DNA of 20,766 nt from a virus. Below the pieces are notes generated by a model. That model saw only the letters and a list, made by a program, of their open reading frames with translations. It was not told where the DNA came from and searched no databases. Below, piece by piece: positions 1-6,983 of the stretch. Every line of letters starts with the position of its first letter. The stretch's first letter is position 1. The stretch is from positions 1-20,766 of the IMG/VR virus record IMGVR_UViG_3300030103_001877; one strand, 5' to 3'. The position numbers were made by a program, and so were the translations under genes.

Positions 1-2345
1 CTGCAGAAAATAATACTGCATATGGTTTTTCAGCTTTAGATGCTATTACGACTGGTGACCATAATATAGCAATAGGTAAAGAATCTTTATCTGCTAACAC
101 TACTGGGGCTAGTAATATTTCAATAGGTGTTCAAGCTAATTTTGGTGCTGACACAGAAAGTAACAACCTATCAATTGGTCAGGCTGCTCTTGGTAGTAGC
201 GTAGCTGGTGGAGAATTTAACGTAGCAATCGGTAATTTAAGTTTAGATGCTTTGACGTCTGGTGATGAAAACACCGCAGTTGGATATGGAGCATTATCAG
301 CTTTACAAGCAGGTTCAGATAGTACAGCTATTGGTGCAAATGCTTTAGCTGTAGCAGTTAATGCTGATTTTAATACAGCGGTGGGTAAAGATGCTGGAAA
401 AGCAATTACTTCGGGTGGCAACAACACTATTATGGGCTACATTGCTGGTGCTGATATGACTGATGACACAAACAATGTTGTTATTGGTTACAGAGCAGGT
501 AATGCTTTAACAGATTCACATAATGTTATTATTGGAGCAGATGCTGCTAGAGTTGGAACGACACACACAGGTAATGTGATTATAGGAAAAACTGCGGCAG
601 GTAACGGAGCATTTACTGGAAATAACAATGTTATTATTGGTAAGGAAGCTGGTACAGAAGTAACTTCTGCTGATGCTAATGTTATTATTGGAGAAGATGC
701 TGGAGGGGCACAAACAACAGCAGACAATAATGTTTTAATTGGTCAAGGTGCTGGTGAAGGTCTTACAACTGGTGGTGATAATATATTTATAGGTACTAGT
801 GCTGGTGATGGCCATGATGCTGAAACAAACAACTTAGGTATTGGTAAAGCGTCACTTGGTGCAGCAATTAATGGTGGTGAATTTAATGTAGCTGTTGGAA
901 ATCAAACACTAGATGCTTTGACTTCTGGTGATGGCAATACTGCCATTGGCTATCAAGCTGGTACTGCAGTCACAACTGGTATTGCTAACGTATTTACAGG
1001 CAAAGAAGCTGGATTTGGAGTTACTACAGGTGGTTATAACATAGGTGTTGGTATGCAAACTCTTAATCAAGCTGATACAGAAGAAAACAATTTAGCCATT
1101 GGTTATGTTGCTCTTTCTGGTGCAGTTAATGGTGGTGAATTTAATGTAGCCATTGGTAACTATTCACTAGATGCTTTAACTTCTGCTGATAACTGTACAG
1201 CAGTTGGTTATCAAGCTGGAACTGCAATCACTACTGGCGGTCAAAATACTTTTATTGGTCATAAAGCTGGAGATGCCGCTACTACTCCAAACAATGTTAT
1301 AGCTATTGGTGACAATGCTTTTGGCGGTGGTGCTAATGCAGGCTGTAATTACAATATGGCAATAGGTAATGAGTCTATGAGCAATGCAAATATAGACTCT
1401 TCTGGCGGAGGTAATAGTGGTTTAAACAATACTTGTGTAGGTCACTTTACTGCACACGATATTACATCTGGATACTGGAACAGTATAGTAGGGTATCAAG
1501 CTGGAGCAAATATTACTACTGGTTATCAAAATATATTTATGGGCTTGAACGCTGGAGTACTTTGTACTACTTCTCACGATTCTATATTTATAGGCACACA
1601 AGCTGGAGATGGCCACGATACAGAAAATAGCAACTTGGGTATAGGTTCTCAAGCTCTTGGTGGAGCAGTAGCAGGCGGTGAATTTAACGTAGCTATAGGT
1701 AATTTTACTTTAGATGCTTTAACTGCTGGCGATGCTTGTGTTGCTGTTGGTTATAACGCATTAACATCTGTTATTGATGGTGGCAGTTTAGTAGGAATTG
1801 GTCATAATGCTGGAAGTAATATTACCACAGGAGGAAACAGTATATTTATTGGAGATGCTACACAGGCATCTGGTGCTACTGTAAGCAACGAAGTTGTAAT
1901 TGGATATGCATCAACAGGTAAAGGAGCTAATACAGGGTTCATTAATGCAAATGGTGGAAATGTTTTTCAAGGTAATAACACTACAACTTGGGCACAAACA
2001 TCTGATGAACGAGTTAAGAAAAATATTAAAGATTATGATAAAGGTCTTAATGAAATTAATCAATTAAAAGTTAGAACATTTAACTATAGAAGGTTAAGTG
2101 AAATGCCATTAGGTAAAAATGATATTCCTTTAGAAAATAATGAAATGCCTGAAAGTAATCAAGTAGGTTTAATTGCTCAAGAAACAATAGATATATTTCC
2201 AAATACTATTATTGAAAATCCTGATAATGGTAGACTAAGTTTACAGTCTGATGAAATTAATTGGGCATTAATAAAAGCCGTACAAGAGTTGTCGGTTCAA
2301 GTAACAACTCTACAACAAGAACTAAAAACCATAAAAGGAGAATAA
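1..2345 (+). CDS. Tail fibre/spike, YadA-head-like repeats plus C-terminal S74 chaperone (5' end missing)
   Basis: The reading frame (frame 3) is open from the left edge, so the gene begins outside the window; the ATG at 252 is only an internal Met. About 660 visible residues are short repeats of the type NTAIGYQAG / NVIIGxxAG, the pattern of left-handed beta-roll heads such as YadA and trimeric autotransporters. The last ~115 residues, from SDERVKKNI (nt 2001), match the Peptidase_S74 intramolecular chaperone of endosialidase-type fibres. That domain trimerises the fibre and then cuts itself off at the Ser of the SDxRxK motif. The C-terminal tail (VQELSVQVTTLQQELKTI) looks like a short coiled coil. 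This is presumably the host-binding fibre, acting at the cell surface. S74 call strong; receptor unknown. Confidence 0.9.
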   Translation, partial: AENNTAYGFSALDAITTGDHNIAIGKESLSANTTGASNISIGVQANFGADTESNNLSIGQAALGSSVAGGEFNVAIGNLSLDALTSGDENTAVGYGALSALQAGSDSTAIGANALAVAVNADFNTAVGKDAGKAITSGGNNTIMGYIAGADMTDDTNNVVIGYRAGNALTDSHNVIIGADAARVGTTHTGNVIIGKTAAGNGAFTGNNNVIIGKEAGTEVTSADANVIIGEDAGGAQTTADNNVLIGQGAGEGLTTGGDNIFIGTSAGDGHDAETNNLGIGKASLGAAINGGEFNVAVGNQTLDALTSGDGNTAIGYQAGTAVTTGIANVFTGKEAGFGVTTGGYNIGVGMQTLNQADTEENNLAIGYVALSGAVNGGEFNVAIGNYSLDALTSADNCTAVGYQAGTAITTGGQNTFIGHKAGDAATTPNNVIAIGDNAFGGGANAGCNYNMAIGNESMSNANIDSSGGGNSGLNNTCVGHFTAHDITSGYWNSIVGYQAGANITTGYQNIFMGLNAGVLCTTSHDSIFIGTQAGDGHDTENSNLGIGSQALGGAVAGGEFNVAIGNFTLDALTAGDACVAVGYNALTSVIDGGSLVGIGHNAGSNITTGGNSIFIGDATQASGATVSNEVVIGYASTGKGANTGFINANGGNVFQGNNTTTWAQTSDERVKKNIKDYDKGLNEINQLKVRTFNYRRLSEMPLGKNDIPLENNEMPESNQVGLIAQETIDIFPNTIIENPDNGRLSLQSDEINWALIKAVQELSVQVTTLQQELKTIKGE
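162..1755 (+). repeat. Four diverged copies of a ~45-residue module in the tail fibre
   Basis: Modules starting near 162, 828, 1086 and 1629 all read NNLxIGxxAL...GGEFNVAIGN.(S/T)LDALT(S/A)xD...AVGY. The DNA is also alike, for example the string GGTGGTGAATTTAATGTAGC near 871 and 1131. Copies 2 and 4 are preceded by the same IFIGTxAGDGHD stretch. The spacing is uneven (666, 258 and 543 bases), always a multiple of three. This is consistent with growth of the fibre by in-frame duplication. Confidence 0.75.
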
Positions 2346-2346
2346 T

Positions 2347-2643
2347 ATGGCAATAACTAAAACATGGGTATCAGCTAAACCTAAAGTCAATGCTGATGGG
2401 AATGTAACAGAATGGTCAGTTGAGTATAAATATACTGAAGATGATTTTTCTCATACATTTAGTAAATCTGAAAAGATAGATGTACCATCAAAAGTACCAG
2501 GTGATTATACAAAAGCTGAACTGTTGACACTTATGGATGAGGCACATTGGGATGATATGTTTAATAAAAAACATAATGTTCACAAGAACCCACCAGCAGT
2601 AGATACAGTTGACAACAGTTTTGATGTCAGCACTCTAAGTTAA
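2347..2643 (+). CDS. Conserved-looking phage protein of unknown function
   Basis: 98 residues. It starts directly after the fibre gene, behind a good ribosome site (AAAGGAG), so it is co-transcribed with the fibre. The N-terminal half (TKTWVSAKPKV...WSVEYKYTED) looks like a small beta domain and the C-terminal half is acidic and polar. There is no signal peptide, membrane segment or catalytic motif. I do not recognise the family. Its position suggests a fibre-associated or assembly role, but that is inference from neighbourhood only. Confidence 0.7.
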   Translation: MAITKTWVSAKPKVNADGNVTEWSVEYKYTEDDFSHTFSKSEKIDVPSKVPGDYTKAELLTLMDEAHWDDMFNKKHNVHKNPPAVDTVDNSFDVSTLS

Positions 2644-2647
2644 TACA

Positions 2648-2851
2648 ATGTCTGAGCAAGATAATAAGTTGGCAATCACGGAGATCCGTGGTGAGTTAAA
2701 GTTGATAAATCAAAAAATAGATACATTAACTAACAATCATATTTGGCATCTCAATAGAGACATTGGAGTATTAACTAAAATACTGATTTCTGTTTCTACT
2801 ATCTTGTTTTCAGGCCTTGTAACACTATTGATTAAGACTTTCTTTATGTAG
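2648..2851 (+). CDS. XhlA-like membrane protein, possible holin component
   Basis: 67 residues: a charged, heptad-like N-terminal part (ITEIRGELKLINQKIDTLTNNH) followed by one C-terminal membrane helix (about residues 42-64, ILISVSTILFSGLVTLLI). This is the layout of haemolysin XhlA/phage holin-associated proteins. It lies at the head of a lysis cassette with an endolysin and a second holin candidate. The ribosome site is weak. The stop codon is directly followed by the next gene's ATG. Family assignment is by layout and context, not by a diagnostic motif. Confidence 0.65.
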   Translation: MSEQDNKLAITEIRGELKLINQKIDTLTNNHIWHLNRDIGVLTKILISVSTILFSGLVTLLIKTFFM

Positions 2852-3169
2852 ATGGCTTTAAGCAATACCCGCGGCTTGGTGGCGGAAGCTCTGGCTTTAG
2901 CTCACCTTGCAAACGATCCTAACATCCTATGCTTTACAGCTGCGGGTGGATTAGGTCCCATAGATATTATCACGCTAAATAAGACAAATGGTGAGAGAAG
3001 ATACTTTGATGTGAAGTATGCATCAAAAAGAAAAAACCATAAACCAACACACAACCCAAACATTAATCGTTGCTTGTCAAAAGCACAACTGGAGCTGCCA
3101 TTGCTGGTAGAAATATTATATGTCGATACAGATAACAACAAAATTACAATTCAACGAGCATCAAGCTAG
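2852..3169 (+). CDS. PD-(D/E)XK nuclease-like protein
   Basis: 105 residues. The order Glu12 (GLVAEALALAHL), Asp38 (GLGPIDIITL), Asp53-x-Lys55 (YFDVKYAS) and Gln78 (LSKAQLELP) fits the core of PD-(D/E)XK nucleases of the Holliday-junction resolvase/restriction-endonuclease-like group. It would cut DNA with bound metal ions. It begins at the base after the previous stop, and its last 50 bases overlap the endolysin in another frame. A nuclease inside a lysis cassette is unusual; a late role in host DNA breakdown or packaging would fit. The fold call is good, the substrate is unknown. Confidence 0.75.
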   Translation: MALSNTRGLVAEALALAHLANDPNILCFTAAGGLGPIDIITLNKTNGERRYFDVKYASKRKNHKPTHNPNINRCLSKAQLELPLLVEILYVDTDNNKITIQRASS

Positions 3170-3506
3170 ATACCCAAACTTTAGTTACGAAGAACTTGCG
3201 TGTCAGCATTGTGGCTCAATGGATTTACCACTTGAATTTCTCACGGAGCTTCAAACATTAAGAGAGGCTGTAGATATGCCACTAACTATAACATCAGGTT
3301 ATAGGTGTAGTGAACATCCCATTGAGGCACGAAAGTCCACTCCTGGTCAGCATAATAAAGGAGCCGTTGATATAGCAGCACAAGGTTCGTCTGCTGTACA
3401 CATTTTAAAAGTTGCCCTTGATCACGGGTGGACAGGAATTGGAATTAATGTTCCATCGTTTATACACCTGGATAGACGTGAAGAACCTACGATTTGGAAA
3501 TATTAA
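3120..3506 (+). CDS. Endolysin, M15-family peptidase (Peptidase_M15_3 type)
   Basis: 128 residues. The motif ITSGYRC followed by QHNKGAVDI gives the HxxGxAxD zinc signature (His78, Asp84), and FIHLD near the C-terminus supplies the third ligand (His116). Family members are zinc D,D- or L,D-peptidases that cut peptide cross-links in peptidoglycan. The length is usual for single-domain M15_3 phage endolysins. There is no signal peptide, so it would need a holin for release. An N-terminal FSYEELACQHCG pattern is common in this family. The ATG at 3120 is used because no closer Met exists before residue 34; it overlaps the nuclease gene by 50 bases. Confidence 0.88.
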   Translation: MSIQITTKLQFNEHQARYPNFSYEELACQHCGSMDLPLEFLTELQTLREAVDMPLTITSGYRCSEHPIEARKSTPGQHNKGAVDIAAQGSSAVHILKVALDHGWTGIGINVPSFIHLDRREEPTIWKY

Positions 3507-3640
3507 TGCAGTGTCGGAACTGTGAACACGATTGCCATTGTGGAAACAATGGACAATGTAAAGTGTGTGCGTGCAGCATGTGTGAGCATAACGCATTAGA
3601 TGAATTTTGGAAACGATTAGACGAAGATGAAAAGAACTAA
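3506..3640 (+). CDS. Cysteine-rich micro-protein
   Basis: 44 residues starting at an ATG that shares one base with the endolysin stop (TAATG). Eight of the first 26 residues are Cys (positions 3, 6, 10, 12, 18, 21, 23, 26), with His at 8, 11 and 28. The tail is acidic and Trp-containing. The ligand density would suit one or two zinc sites or disulfides. It overlaps the next gene by 14 bases, so the three genes are translationally coupled. No family recognised. Confidence 0.65.
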   Translation: MQCRNCEHDCHCGNNGQCKVCACSMCEHNALDEFWKRLDEDEKN

Positions 3641-3746
3641 GAACTATACAGCTCATGTGCCAGGGCCTCCAAAACGGACAAGCATTGGCAAGAGCAAACT
3701 ATCAAGACCAAAGAACAAACATACAAGAAGAAGATTAGGATTATGA
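3627..3746 (+). CDS. Small, strongly basic protein
   Basis: 39 residues (MKRTKNYTAHVPGPPKRTSI...), about a third Lys or Arg, ending in an RRRLGL tail. It starts inside the preceding micro-gene and overlaps the next gene by ATGA, so it is embedded in a translationally coupled run. The KRTSIGKSKLSRPKNKHTRR-type stretch resembles short peptides I associate with marine podoviruses near lysis genes. It probably binds nucleic acid or acidic surfaces, which is a guess from charge alone. Confidence 0.65.
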   Translation: MKRTKNYTAHVPGPPKRTSIGKSKLSRPKNKHTRRRLGL

Positions 3747-4150
3747 ACCCTTTATTATTGATAAAACCATTGATGGGTTTGGCTGGTGGATTGATGAGCA
3801 ATCCTATTGCAAAAATTGTAACTGAGAAAACAGTTGGTGCAATACAACACAAGCTGCAAAAAGATAAAATTATAAAAGCAAAAGAAATACAAGCTGCCAA
3901 AGAAATAGATATTGCAAAGATTGGTGTGCAGCTAGAGCAAGTAAGACAAACACAAAATAGTTGGAAAGATGAGTGGATTACTGTCGTGTTTACATTAATT
4001 TTTGTTGCTCACTTTGTTGGCCCATTGCAACCGTTTATGGATCGTGGATGGCAGATACTAGCCAATGCCAATGATTATTACTGGATCATAATATTAACAA
4101 TAGTAGGTGGAGCATTTGGAGTAACAACTCTAAACAAAATGAGAAAATGA
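3743..4150 (+). CDS. Holin, related in layout to GTA/3TM phage holins
   Basis: 135 residues. A Gly-rich hydrophobic N-terminus (LLLIKPLMGLAGGLMSNPI) is followed by a long charged helix (about 35-78, KAKEIQAAKEIDIAKIGVQ). Two C-terminal membrane helices follow (about 81-102, WITVVFTLIFVAHFVGPLQP, and 113-130, YYWIIILTIVGGAFGVTTL). This order matches holins of the three-transmembrane gene-transfer-agent type, which open the inner membrane to release endolysin. It sits three genes after the endolysin, in the same transcription unit, and overlaps both neighbours by four bases. The function is well supported by layout and context. Confidence 0.75.
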   Translation: MNPLLLIKPLMGLAGGLMSNPIAKIVTEKTVGAIQHKLQKDKIIKAKEIQAAKEIDIAKIGVQLEQVRQTQNSWKDEWITVVFTLIFVAHFVGPLQPFMDRGWQILANANDYYWIIILTIVGGAFGVTTLNKMRK

Positions 4151-4377
4151 TTTGGATCCTAACAGTAATGATGTGGTACGAAGGTGATCAAACTAGAAAC
4201 ACCTACTTACAAGATATAGAATTTATATCTGACGATGCATGCAAACAATATTTGTTTGATAACAAAGTCATGCTTGTTGATAGCTTACTTAAAAAATTTA
4301 GACACCTAGATGGAATGCAAATGAAATCATTTGAGCATTTTTGTGAAGGCAAGTTTGTTGAATTGGATGAGGTATGA
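4147..4377 (+). CDS. Small protein with hydrophobic N-terminus and a Cys pair
   Basis: 76 residues. A short hydrophobic start (MIWILTVMMW) is followed by a polar body with Cys at about positions 32 and 66. It resembles the gene at 4729-4947 in layout: short hydrophobic N-terminus, one Cys near the middle, one later. The N-terminal segment is too short for a classical signal peptide and could be a membrane-surface anchor. ATGA overlaps with both neighbours place it in the lysis operon. A spanin-like role is possible but there is no lipobox. No family recognised. Confidence 0.65.
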   Translation: MIWILTVMMWYEGDQTRNTYLQDIEFISDDACKQYLFDNKVMLVDSLLKKFRHLDGMQMKSFEHFCEGKFVELDEV

Positions 4378-4736
4378 AAGTAAGTGAAAACACCTCCATC
4401 TCAATGCCAGCTCGTAATCTTATCTCTATTATTGGTGCTGTTGTTATTGGTGCTTGGTTCGGGTTTGGTGTCATTGAACGACTTAATATTATAGAAACAG
4501 AACTACAACTGATGCAAGCTGACTTACTGAAAGCAGCTGAACAAAAACCAATCGACCAAGAACAATATATGTTATTGGAATTTATCTCCAAAGAACATGA
4601 CAAACTTAAAACAGATGTAGAAGGTAAACTTCCAATGATTGATAAAGTAGATATGCACACACAGTTTTTAGAAGAACGTGTTATTGATTTGGAAACCATA
4701 ACAGACAAGTTAAGAAACAACGGTACACATGATTGA
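4374..4736 (+). CDS. Membrane-anchored coiled-coil protein of the lysis cassette
   Basis: 120 residues. One membrane segment near the N-terminus (about 15-35, NLISIIGAVVIGAWFGFGVI) is followed by a long charged, heptad-like region (ERLNIIETELQLMQADLLKA ... QFLEERVIDLETITDKL). This topology, with a short cytoplasmic start and a periplasmic coiled coil, is that of an inner-membrane spanin or another envelope-spanning lysis protein. The holin and endolysin lie just upstream. There is no direct sequence proof of spanin function. It overlaps the genes on both sides. Confidence 0.68.
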   Translation: MKVSENTSISMPARNLISIIGAVVIGAWFGFGVIERLNIIETELQLMQADLLKAAEQKPIDQEQYMLLEFISKEHDKLKTDVEGKLPMIDKVDMHTQFLEERVIDLETITDKLRNNGTHD

Positions 4737-4947
4737 AGTGGTGTTTGCAATATTAATGATAAGCAATGGGAAGATTATAGAGTATGTGCCTACTAGCGGT
4801 ATGGCTGACTGCCTGGAACAGAAACGCATTGTTACTCGACAAATTGGTGAGGATCAAGATGGCATCTCAATGCAATGCAAACAAGTCACAGCAGAAATTG
4901 AGATCGACATGGGTGACAGAAAAAGGATTAAAAAAATTATAGAGTAA
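4729..4947 (+). CDS. Small protein with hydrophobic N-terminus and a Cys pair
   Basis: 72 residues. A hydrophobic start (MIEVVFAILMI) is followed by a mixed-charge body with Cys at 28 and 50, and a basic end (DRKRIKKIIE). It shares its layout, but little sequence, with the product of 4147-4377; the two flank the coiled-coil membrane gene. It overlaps the upstream gene by 8 bases and shares one base with the next start (TAATG). No family recognised. Confidence 0.65.
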   Translation: MIEVVFAILMISNGKIIEYVPTSGMADCLEQKRIVTRQIGEDQDGISMQCKQVTAEIEIDMGDRKRIKKIIE

Positions 4948-5126
4948 TGGCCTACAAAAAGTTTGCTAACGTAAAGCTCGGAGAGTGTGAGCATTGCGGT
5001 ACAGATATATACCGGAACGATTCGTTTGTTATCAAAGAACTAATGTTTCCTAAAATTCATAAACAGTATTTATGTCACAATCCAAGAAATGATTCGTCTT
5101 GCTTTACTGAATACGAACAAGACTAA
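4947..5126 (+). CDS. Small four-cysteine zinc-finger-like protein
   Basis: 59 residues starting at an ATG that shares one base with the preceding TAA. Two Cys close together (C14EHC17) and two more (C43, C52) could hold one zinc ion, although the second pair is spaced more widely than in a classical ribbon. It is the last gene of the left-hand rightward operon before the attachment region. No known family recognised. It is supported by exact coupling to the upstream gene and by the motif. Confidence 0.6.
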   Translation: MAYKKFANVKLGECEHCGTDIYRNDSFVIKELMFPKIHKQYLCHNPRNDSSCFTEYEQD

Positions 5127-5163
5127 GTGCGTTTAAGGATAAAAATTAAAAAAATAAAAAAAC

Positions 5164-5187
5164 AAATCCCTACCAAAATCCCTACCA
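5164..5187 (+). repeat. Tandem 12-base direct repeat, probable integrase arm site
   Basis: AAATCCCTACCA occurs twice with no gap (5164-5175, 5176-5187). Related CCTACC strings lie on the other side of the core, at 5341-5348 (ACCTACCC) and 5382-5397 (ACCCCTACCCCTACTT). Short repeated arm sites on both flanks of a core are typical for tyrosine integrases. Assignment to this integrase is inference from position. Confidence 0.65.
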
Positions 5188-5220
5188 CTTAAAATAAATA
5201 ATTGATTTTATTATTAAAAA

Positions 5221-5250
5221 TGGCGGGAGTGACGGGACTCGAACTTTCAT
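5221..5250 (-). other. attP core: 3' end of a tRNA gene
   Basis: The complement strand reads T-loop (TTCGAGT), T-stem 3' strand (CCCGT), acceptor 3' strand (CACTCCC), discriminator G and CCA. The expected T-stem 5' strand (ACGGG) is absent: the bases before the loop are GAAAG. Identity to a tRNA therefore starts at about the T-loop and runs to CCA, some 24 bases. No other tRNA half is present, so this is not a functional tRNA. Such a fragment is the core used by phages that insert in a tRNA gene and rebuild its 3' end. Confidence 0.8.
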
Positions 5251-5395
5251 AAAAAATAAATAGTAACATAAAAAAACTAGGAAAACTCACATATATCATT
5301 TGTGTCACATCATATCTTACCTAGTAAAAAATCCCACAAAACCTACCCTTTTTGTAAATAAAAATTTGCAATCCATACCATACCCCTACCCCTAC

Positions 5396-5423
5396 TTGAC
5401 ATATATCCTTTATGGATTAAGAT
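5396..5423 (+). promoter_or_regulatory. Promoter candidate for the integrase operon
   Basis: A perfect -35 (TTGACA, 5396-5401) lies 16 bases before TAAGAT (5418-5423), a 4/6 match to the -10 consensus. A small inverted repeat (ATCC/GGAT, 5405-5417) fills the spacer. Predicted start is near 5430, about 43 bases ahead of the first gene's ATG. Confidence 0.5.
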
Positions 5424-5433
5424 TTGTAACTGT

Positions 5434-5452
5434 AACAAATAAGCTACAATTG
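5434..5452 (+). repeat. Copy A of a shared 19-base motif (AACAWATAAGCTACAATTG)
   Basis: This string recurs once, at 9970-9988 in the same orientation, with a single mismatch (A/T at position 5). Here it lies just downstream of the predicted transcription start and 20 bases before the ATG at 5473. That position would suit a repressor's operator. Confidence 0.7.
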
Positions 5453-5472
5453 ATTCATACAAAGGAGGTAGC

Positions 5473-5685
5473 ATGAACGATAATCTTAAAGAGATTATGA
5501 TTGATAACTTTAACAAAGGTTTGCACAAGGGCATGATGTTAAATCACCCTCTTGGGTTTGCAACTGTTGAAGAAAAAAACAATTATTATCAGAAGGCTTT
5601 ATCACTAAGCAACGATGATAAAATAAAAGCTATTAGGCAGTTCAATACTAATGGCTACAACATCAAAAAAATACGCAGCATATAA
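5473..5685 (+). CDS. Small protein of unknown function upstream of integrase
   Basis: 70 residues, mixed charge, probably helical (NDNLKEIMIDNFNKGLHKGM...), with a strong ribosome site (AAAGGAGG). It is the first gene after attP and is co-transcribed with the integrase. By position a recombination directionality factor (excisionase) is possible, but I cannot see a clear helix-turn-helix or winged helix. No family recognised. Confidence 0.65.
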   Translation: MNDNLKEIMIDNFNKGLHKGMMLNHPLGFATVEEKNNYYQKALSLSNDDKIKAIRQFNTNGYNIKKIRSI

Positions 5686-5792
5686 TGGAAGCATTATTAC
5701 ATTTTGTAATTCTACCACTCATAGCAGTGGTAGGTTACATGTTGGTTGTTGCTTATATTCAATATTTTAAAAAAATATTTGGGGAGTTATAA
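5685..5792 (+). CDS. 35-residue single-pass membrane protein
   Basis: The ATG overlaps the preceding TAA by one base and the TAA ends directly before the integrase ATG, so the three genes are coupled. Most of the protein is one membrane helix (about residues 4-27, LLHFVILPLIAVVGYMLVVA), followed by a basic end (YFKKIFGEL). No function recognised. Confidence 0.6.
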   Translation: MEALLHFVILPLIAVVGYMLVVAYIQYFKKIFGEL

Positions 5793-6983
5793 ATGATTGG
5801 AGTACAAGGCCCACTAAAAAACGGCAAGGTTTATAGAGTTGTTACATCTAACGGTTCAAAAGATTTTAATATTAATAAGTATGGTAAACGAGTTGCCAGA
5901 AAATTAGCACAAGACTATGCTGATGAATGGAATGATGCTGTCAAAACTGACACAACTTATTTAATAAATGCTGATTATACAGTCAATGAGATTATAGATA
6001 AGTTTATAATAGAGTTTGAAAAGTTAGTTGATTTGCCAAAACCTAAACGTGTAAAGGCATCATTGTCTGGTTACAGAAATCTATTAAAACGAGTGTCAGA
6101 CACAGAGTATGGCAACAAACATTACACTGTTGTTATGCATCATTGCTTGCAAATAGAAAAAGAATTGTCAAAAACATGGTCAACTGATGCCGTACATAAG
6201 ACAATGAAAGCATTAAAATATGCGTACACTACATGCAAAAAGTCTAAGATAATACAAGACAATCCAATGTCAGACTACATATATGATAGTGGTGCAACCA
6301 ATACTGATACAGATGAAGATGTTATTGAGGTTATAATACCTACAATAAATGAGTTTAATTCTATATTAAAAGTTGCTAGTCCTAAGTGGAGATTGTTTTA
6401 TAAGTTAGCTGCTACTACAGGTATGAGAGTATCTGAGCTGCGTGGTCTTACATTTAGTAATATAAATTTTATTGATAACTTTATATTGGTACGACAACAA
6501 GCAGATCAATCTAATAAATTAACAACCAGGTTGAAAACAAAACGTGCCAATAGAGACATACCATTGCACGAAGATCTTAAAAATGAGTTATTAAATTTAA
6601 GATCACAGATGGATGTTGTGCCAACCATAGGACATAACAGCCAGGTTAAAGGTGTCAAAACAGATTTGATATTTCCAAGTGCTGCTAATACACCTCACTC
6701 AAGACAACACATTTGGAATAAATTTGATAAATATAAGAAGGCAGCTGGTGTAAATTTTAAAGGATCTATTCATTGTTTAAGACACTACTATGCATCTAGT
6801 CTTATTGACCTTGCTAAGTTCCAAGGCAAAGAAGTCAGCACAATAGAAATATCTACAGTGCTTGGTCATGCATCATATACATTTACTGAAACTGTATATG
6901 GTCATTTGATTTACCCACTAAAAGATAGACAGAAACTTGTGCGTGACATATCAAGTGCAAGTAATTTTGCTTTTAGTTATTAA
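5793..6983 (+). CDS. int: Tyrosine site-specific integrase
   Basis: 396 residues. An N-terminal DNA-binding part includes a SAM-like core-binding domain (about 60-165). The C-terminal catalytic domain carries the tyrosine-recombinase residues: Arg212 (TTGMRVSELRGL), a Lys in the KTKRANRDIPL hairpin, His327-x-x-Arg330 (IHCLRHYYAS), His359 (VLGHASY) and nucleophile Tyr369 (TVYGHL). It would join attP to a host tRNA gene by a covalent 3'-phosphotyrosine intermediate. A tRNA-type attP lies just upstream of its operon. The last four bases overlap the convergent zinc-ribbon gene. All catalytic residues are present, so it should be active. Confidence 0.95.
   Translation: MIGVQGPLKNGKVYRVVTSNGSKDFNINKYGKRVARKLAQDYADEWNDAVKTDTTYLINADYTVNEIIDKFIIEFEKLVDLPKPKRVKASLSGYRNLLKRVSDTEYGNKHYTVVMHHCLQIEKELSKTWSTDAVHKTMKALKYAYTTCKKSKIIQDNPMSDYIYDSGATNTDTDEDVIEVIIPTINEFNSILKVASPKWRLFYKLAATTGMRVSELRGLTFSNINFIDNFILVRQQADQSNKLTTRLKTKRANRDIPLHEDLKNELLNLRSQMDVVPTIGHNSQVKGVKTDLIFPSAANTPHSRQHIWNKFDKYKKAAGVNFKGSIHCLRHYYASSLIDLAKFQGKEVSTIEISTVLGHASYTFTETVYGHLIYPLKDRQKLVRDISSASNFAFSY

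Larger units (their letters stand above)
5127..5472 (+). other. Non-coding attachment region (attP) between lysis and integrase modules
   Basis: 346 bases without a convincing gene. It holds a tRNA 3'-end fragment (5221-5250, complement strand), flanked by AT-rich DNA. Copies of a CCTACC-type motif lie on both sides (5164-5187, 5341-5348, 5382-5397). A promoter candidate (5396-5423) and one copy of a shared 19-base motif (5434-5452) follow. This is the layout of an attP: a core identical to the host site, with integrase arm sites on both flanks. Confidence 0.75.

Noticed and set aside
488-727. Leftward open frames inside the fibre repeats, and others opposite integrase, portal and capsid
   Set aside because: They run antisense to well-supported genes, have low-complexity composition and no ribosome sites.
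1-2000. CRISPR-like or tandem repeat array
   Set aside because: The periodicity is protein-coding (beta-roll repeats), with no constant repeat and spacer units.
252-2345. ATG at 252 as the start of the tail fibre
   Set aside because: The same frame stays open with identical repeats back to the left edge, so this Met is internal.
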